Positions 1 through 7,442 of a stretch of 64,000 bases of DNA are shown here, piece after piece. Numbering within the stretch: the stretch's first letter is position 1; every line of letters starts with the position of its first letter. A program made the translations under genes and the position numbers. Under the pieces are notes generated by a model. That model was given only the letters and a program-made list of their open reading frames with translations, ran no database searches and had not been told where the DNA came from. Source of the DNA: Sphingomonas sp. URHD0057 (GTDB lineage Bacteria > Pseudomonadota > Alphaproteobacteria > Sphingomonadales > Sphingomonadaceae); the NCBI RefSeq assembly GCF_000620665.1, contig NZ_JIAU01000005.1:363501-427500 (forward strand). Direction: 5' to 3'.

Positions 1-918
1 TTCGGGGTGCGGTCCGCTTTGCCGTCGGTCACCGCTAAGCGCCTTTGCCCGGAGCTGATCTTCGTCAAGCCGCGGTTCGACGTCTATCGAGCGGTCTCGC
101 AGCAGATCCGCGGCATCTTCGGCGACTATACCGACCTGGTCGAGCCGTTGAGCCTCGACGAGGCCTATCTCGACGTGACCGAGGATCGGTTGGGTCTCGG
201 CAGCGCGCGGGCGATCGCCGAGGACATTCGCCGGCGCATCCGCGAGGAATGCCAGCTCACCGCCTCGGCCGGAGTCAGTTACTGCAAATTCATCGCCAAG
301 CTCGCTTCCGATCATCGCAAGCCCGACGGGCTGTGCGTCATTACGCCGGAAAAGGGCGCGGACTTCGTCGCCTCGCTCCCGGTCGCGCGCTTTCACGGCG
401 TCGGCCCGGTGACCGCGCGCAAGATGGAGCGGCTGGGGATCCAGACCGGCGCCGATCTTCGCGAATGGACGCTGCCGGCGCTCGAGGCGCAATTCGGCAG
501 TTCCGGCTCCTGGTACTGGCGCATCTGCCGCGGGATCGACGAGCGGGAGGTGCGGCCCGACCGGCCGTACAAGTCGGTCAGCGCCGAGCGGACGTTCGAC
601 GAGGATTTGCGCGATGCCGACCGGCTCGCCGCCGAGCTCGAGCGGATCGCCGGCTATGCCTGGGCGCGGGTCGAGCGCGCCGAGGTCGCCGGGCGCACGG
701 TGACGCTCAAGGTCAAGTTCGGCGATTTCAGCATCATCACCCGGTCGAAAAGCTTCGCGTCGAACGTGCCCGACCAGGCGGCTTTCACGGCCGCCGGGCA
801 CGGGCTGCTCGCTGCCCTCCATCCGCTTCCCAAGGGCATCCGGCTGCTCGGCCTGGGCCTTCACAACCTCGTCGAGGGCGAGGTCGAATCACCCGTTCAA
901 CTCGGACTCGCAATTTGA
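1..918 (+). CDS. dinB: DNA polymerase IV, 5' end cut by window edge
   Basis: Y-family translesion DNA polymerase that copies past damaged template bases. The reading frame is open from base 1, so the start and the first catalytic aspartate lie outside the window. Visible are FGVRSALP at the truncated end, the palm motif SLDEAYLDVT that holds the catalytic Asp-Glu pair, a helix-hairpin-helix region (GVGPVTARKMERLGI) and the little-finger domain. The C-terminal VQLGL resembles a beta-clamp binding motif of the QLxLF type. The next gene is carD, 163 bases downstream on the same strand. Family assignment is firm; the clamp motif is an inference. Confidence 0.95.
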   Translation, partial: FGVRSALPSVTAKRLCPELIFVKPRFDVYRAVSQQIRGIFGDYTDLVEPLSLDEAYLDVTEDRLGLGSARAIAEDIRRRIREECQLTASAGVSYCKFIAKLASDHRKPDGLCVITPEKGADFVASLPVARFHGVGPVTARKMERLGIQTGADLREWTLPALEAQFGSSGSWYWRICRGIDEREVRPDRPYKSVSAERTFDEDLRDADRLAAELERIAGYAWARVERAEVAGRTVTLKVKFGDFSIITRSKSFASNVPDQAAFTAAGHGLLAALHPLPKGIRLLGLGLHNLVEGEVESPVQLGLAI

Positions 919-1081
919 GGTCGGTTGTGATATAAAATTGTCATACGGGGCCGCACGCGATTCAGCTGTGGCCCTTAAATTCTAAGGAAGCTTCGAAATA
1001 GGCGACGAGCCACGACCAACGGTCGTTCTGGGGGGCGACGCGAACGTGTCGGCTCCGTCCGCCGCAACAGAAAGGTTAGCA

Positions 1082-1615
1082 ATGGCTAGTAAGGCGCTCA
1101 GCTTCGACGTCGGTGATTATGTTGTTTACCCCAAGCATGGCGTTGGCCGCGTTGTCGAGCTGCAAAGCACCGAAATCGCCGGATGCCGTCTCGATCTCTA
1201 CGTCCTTCGCTTCGAGAAGGAAAAGATGACGCTCCGCGTGCCCGTCAACAAGGCGGACTCGGTCGGCATGCGCAAGCTCTCCTCGGACAAGACGATGAAG
1301 GACGCGCTCGCGACCCTCACCGGCAAGCCGAAGGTCAAGCGCACCATGTGGTCGCGCCGCGCCCAGGAATATGAGGCGAAGATCAACTCGGGCGACCTGA
1401 CCTCGATCGCCGAAGTGACCCGCGACCTGTTCCGTCCCGACGATGCGCCGGAGCAGAGCTATTCGGAGCGGCAGATTTTCGAGGCCGCCTCGTCGCGCCT
1501 GGCGCGCGAGCTCGGGGCGATGGAGCAGACCGACGAGAAGTCGGCGCTCGCCAAGATCCTCGAGATCCTCAATAAAGCTGCGGTGATCCATCATGCGGTG
1601 AAAGAGCCCGCATAG
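1082..1615 (+). CDS. carD: CarD family transcriptional regulator
   Basis: CarD-type protein that binds RNA polymerase beta and stabilises the open promoter complex. The 177-residue product has an N-terminal Tudor-like RNAP-interaction domain (FDVGDYVVYPKHGVGRV at residues about 8-24) and a helical DNA-binding C-terminal half with the conserved MWSRRAQEYEAKI segment. I chose ATG 1082 because the family starts just before this domain and AAAGG lies about 7 bases upstream; an in-frame GTG at 1046 would add 12 non-conserved residues. A strong intrinsic terminator follows directly, so it is probably transcribed alone. The 163-base upstream gap contains the inverted repeat CGACC/GGTCG but no promoter I can assign firmly. 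Confidence 0.95.
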   Translation: MASKALSFDVGDYVVYPKHGVGRVVELQSTEIAGCRLDLYVLRFEKEKMTLRVPVNKADSVGMRKLSSDKTMKDALATLTGKPKVKRTMWSRRAQEYEAKINSGDLTSIAEVTRDLFRPDDAPEQSYSERQIFEAASSRLARELGAMEQTDEKSALAKILEILNKAAVIHHAVKEPA

Positions 1616-1638
1616 TCTCGGCTGGCTTGAGAAATCGG

Positions 1639-1673
1639 AAAGGGCGTCCCTCGCGGGGCGCCCTTTCTTTTTG
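1639..1673 (+). terminator. Intrinsic terminator of carD
   Basis: The arms AAAGGGCG (1639-1646) and CGCCCTTT (1659-1666) pair perfectly around a short GC-rich loop and run into CTTTTTTTG. It starts 24 bases after the carD stop codon. Confidence 0.9.
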
Positions 1674-1735
1674 CGCTTGCCCCATTTTCGCCGATTGTGT
1701 ATTAGTTGCATAATACAGCGTAACGGAGGGAAAAT

Positions 1736-2461
1736 ATGCGCAAGTCGATCGCCGCGGCCCTGATTGCCGCTTCCGCCGCGAGCGCGGCCTGCAGCCATGA
1801 TCGTGACGAAAATCCAGGTCCGGTCGTTGCGCGCGCTTACCAGGTCGGGAACTTCACCGAGCTCGAGGCCGCCGGCCCGTTCAACGTCACCGTCCGAACC
1901 GGCGCGAGGCCGAGTGTCCAGGCGAAAGGCAATCAAAGCCTGATCGACAAGCTGGTGGTCGAGGTCGACGGCAACACGCTCAAGATCCATCCCGAGAAGA
2001 AGAATGGCTGGTTCGGCGGCTGGCACGGCCTCCGCGGCAAGGCCGACATCGTCGTGACCGTCCCGCAGCTCCGCGCGGCGTCGCTGGCCGGATCGGGCGG
2101 GATCAACATCGACAAGGTCCAGGGCGACAGCTTCGACGGAGACATTGCCGGTTCCGGCGATCTCAGCATTCAGTCGCTCGATGTCGGCAGCCTCAAGGTC
2201 AGCATCGCCGGCGCCGGCAGCGTCACCGGCACCGGCAAGGCCGGCAGCGCCGACTATGATATCGCCGGGTCCGGCGACGTCGACGCCGAGCGCATCGTCG
2301 TCGAGGATCTGAAGGTCAGCATCGCCGGGTCGGGCAATGTGCGGGCGCATGCGACGCGGGCAGCGAAGGTCGACATCGTGGGCTCGGGCGACGTCGAGGT
2401 GAAGGGCGGCGCCAAATGCTCGGTAAGCAAGATGGGCTCGGGCGACGTCCGCTGCTCTTAG
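1736..2461 (+). CDS. GIN-domain (DUF2807) exported protein, first of a tandem pair
   Basis: Exported 241-residue protein of the DUF2807 'putative auto-transporter adhesin head, GIN' family; the molecular function of the family is unknown. The N-terminus is a signal sequence ending in ASAAC, which could be a weak lipobox, so it may be a lipoprotein. The rest is a right-handed beta-type repeat with recurring GSGD/AGSG turns (SLAGSGGI, IAGSGDLS, IAGAGSV, IAGSGDVD, IAGSGNV, IVGSGDVE, MGSGDV) about every 17-22 residues. A GGAGGG Shine-Dalgarno lies before ATG 1736. A second GIN protein follows 34 bases after the stop, so the two are probably cotranscribed. Confidence 0.85.
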   Translation: MRKSIAAALIAASAASAACSHDRDENPGPVVARAYQVGNFTELEAAGPFNVTVRTGARPSVQAKGNQSLIDKLVVEVDGNTLKIHPEKKNGWFGGWHGLRGKADIVVTVPQLRAASLAGSGGINIDKVQGDSFDGDIAGSGDLSIQSLDVGSLKVSIAGAGSVTGTGKAGSADYDIAGSGDVDAERIVVEDLKVSIAGSGNVRAHATRAAKVDIVGSGDVEVKGGAKCSVSKMGSGDVRCS

Positions 2462-2495
2462 AGAGCTGTTAACCATGAGCGTGGAAGGTGGGCGG

Positions 2496-3200
2496 ATGAC
2501 CGCCCGCCTTCTTGCCATCGTCGTCGCCGTCGCGCTGAGCGCGCCGAGCGAGGCCGCCACCCGCAATTTCGGAATCACCGGCTTCACCAAGGTGCGGGTG
2601 AGCGGCCCTTACCGGGTTACGCTGGCGACGGGTGTAGCGCCGTTCGCGCGGGCCAGCGGCTCTCCGGCCGCGCTCGACCGCGTCGCGGTCGAGGTCCGCG
2701 GCGACACTTTGGTGGTCCAGTCGAGCCCGGCGTGGGGCGGCGGCTATGCCGGCGCCGATCCGGGGCCCGTCGAGGTCGCGATCGGGACGCACGAGCTCAG
2801 TTTTGCCTCGCTGATCGGGTCCGGCTCCCTGGTGATCGATCACGTGAAGGCGCAGAAATTCGCTCTGACCGTCCAGGGATCGGGGGCCGGCGAAATTCAC
2901 GACGGTGCGATCGACGAGCTCAACATCTCGCTCGAGGGCACGGCAGCCGCGCTGGTTGCCGGCAAAGCGGGCAAGCTCACCGCTCTCGTCCGCGGGGTGT
3001 CATCGCTCAACGCGGGGCAGCTCGCGACGCCGAGTGCGGACATCGACGCCGACGGCGCCGGGACCATCGACGCGAACGTCACCGACACCGCCAAGGTCAG
3101 CGCTTGGGGGCCGGCGACGGTCAGGTTCAGCGGCCGCCCGGCCTGCACCCTGAAGGTGCAGGGCTCGGCGAGCGTCAGCGGGTGCCGCTCTACTCAATGA
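2496..3200 (+). CDS. GIN-domain (DUF2807) exported protein, second of a tandem pair
   Basis: A 234-residue paralogue of the preceding GIN protein with a cleavable-looking signal peptide (ending around SEAA) and no lipobox cysteine. The GSGD repeats are more degenerate (LIGSGSLVI, VQGSGAGEI, VQGSASVSG). Start choice: an ATG exists at 2475, but GGAAGG at 2483-2488 is spaced 8 bases from ATG 2496, and translation from there begins directly with a signal peptide. It is downstream of and probably cotranscribed with the first GIN gene. Its 3' end overlaps the convergent CADD-like gene by 7 bases. Function unknown. Confidence 0.8.
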   Translation: MTARLLAIVVAVALSAPSEAATRNFGITGFTKVRVSGPYRVTLATGVAPFARASGSPAALDRVAVEVRGDTLVVQSSPAWGGGYAGADPGPVEVAIGTHELSFASLIGSGSLVIDHVKAQKFALTVQGSGAGEIHDGAIDELNISLEGTAAALVAGKAGKLTALVRGVSSLNAGQLATPSADIDADGAGTIDANVTDTAKVSAWGPATVRFSGRPACTLKVQGSASVSGCRSTQ

Positions 3201-3865
3201 ACTGAGGCGCGCGCCTCCACACCCGACAGGAAATTCCACAGCGCACCGGCGAGCTCCTCGCCCGCGGCGACGGCTTCGGCCCGTTGGTCCTCAGGAAGTC
3301 GATCGAGCAGGGCACGGCACACCGCACTGTGCTCGACGTCCGCGCTCTCGTGGACGCGGAAGAAGCGCAGCGTCTCCTCGTCGCGGATGCCGTAGCGTTC
3401 GATCAGTCCCTCGATCTTGGCGCTGGCAACCCCGGGGAACTGGCTTTCATAGGCATAGAGCGCGCCGAGGCCCGACGCGTAGGACCGATGTGAAAGCTTG
3501 CGGAACGTATCGATCAATCCTTGAGTCTCGGGGTTGAGTTCTTGGGCGCGAACCGCCTCTTCGCTCTCGCCGAGACCGCAGGCGAACATCAGCCACAAGG
3601 TTGCGTGGTCCTGCTTGCCGGCTTCGAGGCCCTCTTCCTCAGCGAGGTTTTCGGCGAGCATGCGCCCGCCATCGCGATCGGGGCAGGCACTGTGCACAGC
3701 GCTCACCGCGCGCGGGAATGCCTCGACGTGGTGGAAATATTGGCGGGCGTAATCGCGCAGTGTGTCGAGCGGCAGCCGGCCTTCAGTCCACGCCTGGTAA
3801 AAGGGATGCTTGAGCATGGCTTTGTCAGCGACCTTCGTGTCGATTGCCGTTGAAACCATTGTCAT
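3194..3865 (-). CDS. CADD/TenA-like diiron oxygenase, putative self-sacrificing pABA synthase
   Basis: A 223-residue all-helical protein of the TenA/PqqC/CADD superfamily. From ATG 3865 the probable iron ligands are E77, H87, E140, H172, D176 and H179. The segment HPFYQAW places Y23, and ESQFPGVASAKIEGL places K150. As I recall the Chlamydia CADD (CT610) sequence, these align with its iron ligands and with Tyr27 and Lys152, the residues implicated in making p-aminobenzoate from the enzyme's own tyrosine. The start is 3865 rather than ATG 3871 because GAGGAG sits 6 bases before 3865 and directly abuts 3871. No folate gene is adjacent. The family is firm, the pABA role is inferred. Confidence 0.8.
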   Translation of the reverse strand: MTMVSTAIDTKVADKAMLKHPFYQAWTEGRLPLDTLRDYARQYFHHVEAFPRAVSAVHSACPDRDGGRMLAENLAEEEGLEAGKQDHATLWLMFACGLGESEEAVRAQELNPETQGLIDTFRKLSHRSYASGLGALYAYESQFPGVASAKIEGLIERYGIRDEETLRFFRVHESADVEHSAVCRALLDRLPEDQRAEAVAAGEELAGALWNFLSGVEARASVH

Positions 3866-3911
3866 GTGCATCTCCTCAGCTGATTAGCCGCCGATAGTAA
3901 CAGGCCACGGA

Positions 3912-3960
3912 GTCGGCAAGCCGACGTTCGCTTGATCCGCGGCACAAAGCCGCCGCGGAT
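3912..3960. promoter_or_regulatory. Two palindromes in the divergent CADD/microprotein promoter region
   Basis: Two perfect inverted repeats occupy the 133-base gap between the divergent starts at 3865 (minus) and 3999 (plus). GTCGGC-AA-GCCGAC spans 3912-3925, and ATCCGCGGC/GCCGCGGAT with an 8-base spacer spans 3935-3960. They could be operators or cruciform-forming elements. No T-run follows the second, so it is not a standard terminator. Confidence 0.45.
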
Positions 3961-3998
3961 TCGTTTCAGTTCCAATCGACCAACAAGGGAGTGAAACC

Positions 3999-4061
3999 AT
4001 GTATTTCGGTATTGGCGGCCTGATTTTGCTGATCATCATCCTGGTCATCCTGTTCAGGTAA
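3999..4061 (+). CDS. 20-residue hydrophobic membrane microprotein
   Basis: A tiny open reading frame encoding 20 residues: a short MYFGIGG head, an almost pure Leu/Ile/Val helix and a terminal FR. It would form one transmembrane helix with a positively charged end. AAGGGA at 3985-3990 lies 8 bases before the ATG, an excellent ribosome binding site, and the stop TAA follows the arginine directly. It lies divergent from the CADD-like gene and convergent with DUF1489, 11 bases from that gene's stop. No function is known to me. The strong binding site and clean helix argue for translation. Confidence 0.6.
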   Translation: MYFGIGGLILLIIILVILFR

Positions 4062-4072
4062 GCAGCGAACGG

Positions 4073-4468
4073 TCACACCAGCGCCAGTGCGGCGAGCTGG
4101 ACGTAGAGACGCGGCGGAAGATCGGCGAGACCGTCGCCGGCATCGACTGGTAAATCCTCGGCGACAAGGTAGCGCCAACCCTGGTGCGCACGCTTCGGCG
4201 CCGGCGGGATCAGCTCGAGTTGTCCCGCGAGGACGATGTCGATCCGCCCGTCCTTGCGATCCTCGAAGCGGAGGATGCGTTGGCGGCCGATCAGGCGGTG
4301 CTTGACGATCCAGTGGAGCGAGCCGCCGATCAGCTCCTCCATCCGTTTTGGCCGCATCCGCGTGGCGACCCGCATTTCGCTGTCCTGAGTGCGCGCGGCG
4401 ACGCGCTTTTCGAGCGATTCGACGGTGCGGCAGCCAAACGCGACCTTGGTCAGATGGAGATTAGGCAC
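4073..4468 (-). CDS. DUF1489 family protein
   Basis: A 131-residue conserved alphaproteobacterial protein of unknown function. It carries the family signature LHLTKVAFGC at the start, then RPKRMEELIGGSLHWIVKH, RQRILRFEDR and PKRAHQGWRYL. I chose GTG 4468 because the family begins at LHLTKVAFG; a frame extension back to a TTG at 4504 would add 12 unrelated residues. It lies 40 bases downstream of mgtE on the same strand and could share its transcript. No catalytic residues can be named. Confidence 0.85.
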   Translation of the reverse strand: MPNLHLTKVAFGCRTVESLEKRVAARTQDSEMRVATRMRPKRMEELIGGSLHWIVKHRLIGRQRILRFEDRKDGRIDIVLAGQLELIPPAPKRAHQGWRYLVAEDLPVDAGDGLADLPPRLYVQLAALALV

Positions 4469-4508
4469 ATCGCGCCAAGTGGCGTGCGGCCCGTGAACTC
4501 GCAATGAC

Positions 4509-5930
4509 TTAGTGGACGATTCCCGACGCCGTGGCGAGGCCGAGCACGGCGAAATAGCCCATCGAATCGGTGACCATGGTCAGGAACACGCTGCTCGCCA
4601 CGGCGGGGTCGGCGCCGGCGCGCTCGAGCGTCAGCGGGACCAGTACGCCGGCGAGGCCCGCGGTAATGATATTGACCATCATCGCGGCCCCGATCACCAG
4701 CCCTAGGGGAACGCTTTGCAGGACGAGGCTGACGCCGAGGCCGAGCAGGAGCGCGATGGTCAGCCCGTTGAGGATCGCGACGCGGATCTCGCGGCCCACG
4801 GCGCGCCAGCGATTGGACCCGGTGAGTTGGTTGGTGGCGAAGGCGCGGACGGTCACGGCGAGCGTCTGGGTGCCGGCGTTGCCGCCGACTCCGGCGACGA
4901 TCGGGCCCAACGCCGCGAGCACGGCGAGATGCTCGATCGAGTCGGTGAACTGGCGAATGATGGTCGCCGCGGCTAGCGCGGTGATGAGGTTGGCGACGAG
5001 CCAGCGCACGCGCGAGCGATAGCTCTCGACCACCGGCTCGTTGATGTCGCCTTCGTCGCCGACGCCGGACAGCAGCAGCACGTCCTCGCCCGCTTCTTCC
5101 TGGATGATGTGGACGATGTCGTCGACGGTGATCATCCCGACCAGCCGGTTGTCGTCGTCGACCACCGCGGCCGAAACGAGCGCATATTTCTGGAAGCGCA
5201 GCGCGACGTCTTCCTGGTCCATGTCGACCGGGATCAGCGTCTGATCCGGGACCATGATGTCGCTGACCGCTTGCCCCCGCGCCGTGCGCAGGATGGTCGA
5301 GAGCTTGCAGGTGCCGACGGGGTGGTGGCTGGGGTTGACGACAAACACTTCCCAGAAATCGTCGGGCAGCTCCTGCGTGGAGCGCAGATAGTCGATGACC
5401 TCGCCGACCTTCCAATGCTCGGGGACTGCGCAGACGTCGCGCTGCATCAGGCGGCCGGCGGATTCTTCCGGGTAGCTGAGCGCTTCCTCGACCGCGGCGC
5501 GGTCGTCCGGCTCCATCCGCTCGAGCACCGCTTGTTGCTCGTCCTTGTCGAGGTCCTCGATCAGCGCGACGGCGTCGTCGGTGTCGAGCTGGCCGGCGAT
5601 GTCCGCAACCTGCTGCGGCTCCATCTCGTCGAGCAGGCCCTCGCGGACCCAGTCGTTCATCTCCGCCAGCACGTCCGCGTCGACGATGCCGGCGAGCGCC
5701 TTGACCAGCCCCTCGCGCTCGTCGCGCGCGGCCGCCTCGATCAGGTCGGCGACATCGGCGGGGTGAAGCGGCTCCACCAGTTTGCGGGCGGTTTCGTCGT
5801 CGCCGGCCTCGACCGCATCGAGCACCTTGTCGACGAACTCCGGCCGGAGCCGGGTTTCGTCGTCCATGACGGAATTGGCCCGGTCCGCGTCGACGGGGGG
5901 CGCGGCGGCGATGTGATCGCTCTCGCTCAT
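4509..5930 (-). CDS. mgtE: Magnesium transporter MgtE
   Basis: Dimeric Mg2+ channel of the inner membrane, 473 residues. An acidic N-terminal superhelical domain (about 30-140) and a CBS-domain pair (about 145-275, PVGTCKLSTIL and DDNRLVGMITVDDIVHII) form the cytosolic Mg2+ sensor. It is followed by a plug helix and five membrane helices (about 295-470) with the pore signature VGGNAGTQTLAV. ATG 5930 is preceded by GGGAAGG. The length matches the family. DUF1489 lies downstream, and a divergently transcribed cyclophilin starts 115 bases upstream. Confidence 0.96.
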   Translation of the reverse strand: MSESDHIAAAPPVDADRANSVMDDETRLRPEFVDKVLDAVEAGDDETARKLVEPLHPADVADLIEAAARDEREGLVKALAGIVDADVLAEMNDWVREGLLDEMEPQQVADIAGQLDTDDAVALIEDLDKDEQQAVLERMEPDDRAAVEEALSYPEESAGRLMQRDVCAVPEHWKVGEVIDYLRSTQELPDDFWEVFVVNPSHHPVGTCKLSTILRTARGQAVSDIMVPDQTLIPVDMDQEDVALRFQKYALVSAAVVDDDNRLVGMITVDDIVHIIQEEAGEDVLLLSGVGDEGDINEPVVESYRSRVRWLVANLITALAAATIIRQFTDSIEHLAVLAALGPIVAGVGGNAGTQTLAVTVRAFATNQLTGSNRWRAVGREIRVAILNGLTIALLLGLGVSLVLQSVPLGLVIGAAMMVNIITAGLAGVLVPLTLERAGADPAVASSVFLTMVTDSMGYFAVLGLATASGIVH

Positions 5931-6045
5931 ACGCCTTCCCTCGTTGCGACCGGTCGCGCCCTCCTATGGTCGCGACCGCTCTGGCGCAAGCAGCCTCGGC
6001 TGCCTAAATCGCGCTCATCGTATCCTCTCGTGACGGAGCTTTCCC

Positions 6046-6513
6046 ATGGCCAACGCCGACCGCCTGACCTTCAACCTTTCGACCGGCGGCGATGTCGTCA
6101 TCAAGCTTCGGCCCGATCTTGCGCCCGGCCACGTCGCGCGGATCACCGATCTCGCCAACGGCGGCTTTTACGACGGTGTCGCCTTCCATCGCGTCATCCC
6201 CGGCTTCATGGCCCAGGGCGGCGACCCGACCGGCACGGGGACGAGCGGTTCCGACAAGCCCAACCTCAAGGCCGAATTCTCGGACGAGCCGCATGTGCGC
6301 GGGACCTGCTCGATGGCGCGGACCAGCAACCCCGACAGCGCCAACAGCCAATTCTTCATCTGCTTCGGCGACGCCGGCTTCCTCGACAATCAATATACCG
6401 TCTGGGGCGAAGTCGAGAGCGGCATGGAATATGTCGACGCGCTCCCGGTCGGAGAGCCGCCGCGCGAGCCCGGCAAAATCCTCAAGGCGACGGCTCACAA
6501 GGCCGGCGAATGA
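6046..6513 (+). CDS. Cyclophilin-type peptidyl-prolyl cis-trans isomerase
   Basis: A cytoplasmic-type cyclophilin of 155 residues that accelerates prolyl bond isomerisation during folding. There is no signal peptide. Active-site segments are visible: FHRVIPGFMAQGGDPTGTGT, the SQFFI strand and VWGEV, which carries the tryptophan bound by cyclosporin in the family. TGACGGAG precedes the ATG. Seven bases after the stop begins a 78 bp palindromic repeat that fills the gap to the next gene. It is divergent from mgtE. Confidence 0.95.
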   Translation: MANADRLTFNLSTGGDVVIKLRPDLAPGHVARITDLANGGFYDGVAFHRVIPGFMAQGGDPTGTGTSGSDKPNLKAEFSDEPHVRGTCSMARTSNPDSANSQFFICFGDAGFLDNQYTVWGEVESGMEYVDALPVGEPPREPGKILKATAHKAGE

Positions 6514-6520
6514 CTGAAAT

Positions 6521-6598
6521 CGTCATTGCGAGCGCAGCGAAGCAATCCAGCCTTGTGCAACTGGATTGCCGCGCAGCCTGTGGCTGCTCGCAATGACG
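6521..6598. repeat. Palindromic intergenic repeat, copy 1
   Basis: The outer arms CGTCATTGCGAGC (6521-6533) and GCTCGCAATGACG (6586-6598) pair perfectly over 13 bases. The inner arms GCAATCCAG (6542-6550) and CTGGATTGC (6561-6569) pair over 9 bases around a 10-base loop. It fills the gap between the cyclophilin and SDR genes, and its right arm contains the SDR start codon. The same outer arms bracket the copy at 49761-49895. Confidence 0.85.
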
Positions 6599-7348
6599 AG
6601 GGTCGCGCTGATCACCGGCGCGTCGGCTGGCCTCGGGATCGAGTTTGCCCGGCGCCTGGCGAAGCGCGGGCATCGACTTGTCCTCGCCGCCCGCCGCACG
6701 GATCGGCTCGACGCGCTGGCGAAGGAGCTCGGCAACGCACGCGCCGTCGGGATCGACCTATCGAAACTGAGCGCTGCCGCAAAGCTCATGGCCGAGATTC
6801 AAACGGCGGGCGAAGAGGTCGACATCCTGGTCAACAACGCGGGCTTTGGGCTCATCGGACAATTTGCCGAACTCGACGCCGAGCGCCTTCGACAGATGAT
6901 CGACCTCAATGTCGGAACGCTGACCGATTTGTGCCGCTCCGTCGCGCCCGGAATGATCGCGCGCAAATCAGGCGCGATCCTCAACGTTGCTTCGACCGCG
7001 GCTTTCCAACCCGGGCCGAAGATGGCGGTCTATTTTGCGACCAAGGCGTTCGTGCTGTCGCTGAGCGAGGCGCTGCACGAGGAATTGAAGCCGCACGGGA
7101 TCAAGGTCAGCTGTCTGTGCCCCGGGCCGACGCGGACCGAGTTCGGGGATGTCGCCGGGTTCGGCGGCAACGGCCTGTTCGATCGCGTCGCCATGAACGC
7201 GAAGGACGTCGTCGAAGCGGGGCTCAAAGGTCTCGACAGAAACCGCGCAGTGGTCGTCGCCGGCTGGATGAACAAGCTGGTGGCCGCGAGCACCCGCTTC
7301 GCGCCGCGCCCGATCGCTCGCAAAATAGCGGGATCGATCAAATACTGA
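6593..7348 (+). CDS. Short-chain dehydrogenase/reductase (SDR)
   Basis: A classical NAD(P)-dependent SDR of 251 residues; the substrate cannot be told. The cofactor-binding TGASAGLG loop is near the N-terminus, NNAG follows at about residue 81, and the catalytic YxxxK is Y147/K151 with a serine in NVASTAAF. I start at ATG 6593 since the SDR fold begins with TRVALITGAS; an upstream in-frame extension to 6566 would be translated from the repeat. The ATG itself is part of the repeat's right arm, and I see no separate good ribosome binding site. Confidence 0.92.
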   Translation: MTRVALITGASAGLGIEFARRLAKRGHRLVLAARRTDRLDALAKELGNARAVGIDLSKLSAAAKLMAEIQTAGEEVDILVNNAGFGLIGQFAELDAERLRQMIDLNVGTLTDLCRSVAPGMIARKSGAILNVASTAAFQPGPKMAVYFATKAFVLSLSEALHEELKPHGIKVSCLCPGPTRTEFGDVAGFGGNGLFDRVAMNAKDVVEAGLKGLDRNRAVVVAGWMNKLVAASTRFAPRPIARKIAGSIKY

Positions 7349-7442
7349 GGCGCCGTCCGTCGACGCGCCGTTTCGACTAACGGCTGATCACTTCGTCCCT
7401 TCAACCTTTACCCCCGCCGATCTTCGACCACGATCCCAGCCG

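Noticed and set aside
1076-2590. Minus-strand open frame of 504 codons
   Set aside because: It is antisense to carD and the first GIN gene, crosses their intergenic terminator, and has an Arg/Ala/Asp-rich composition typical of GC-rich shadow frames.
5109-6596. Plus-strand open frame of 495 codons
   Set aside because: It is antisense to mgtE and then out of frame with the cyclophilin; composition is that of a shadow frame.
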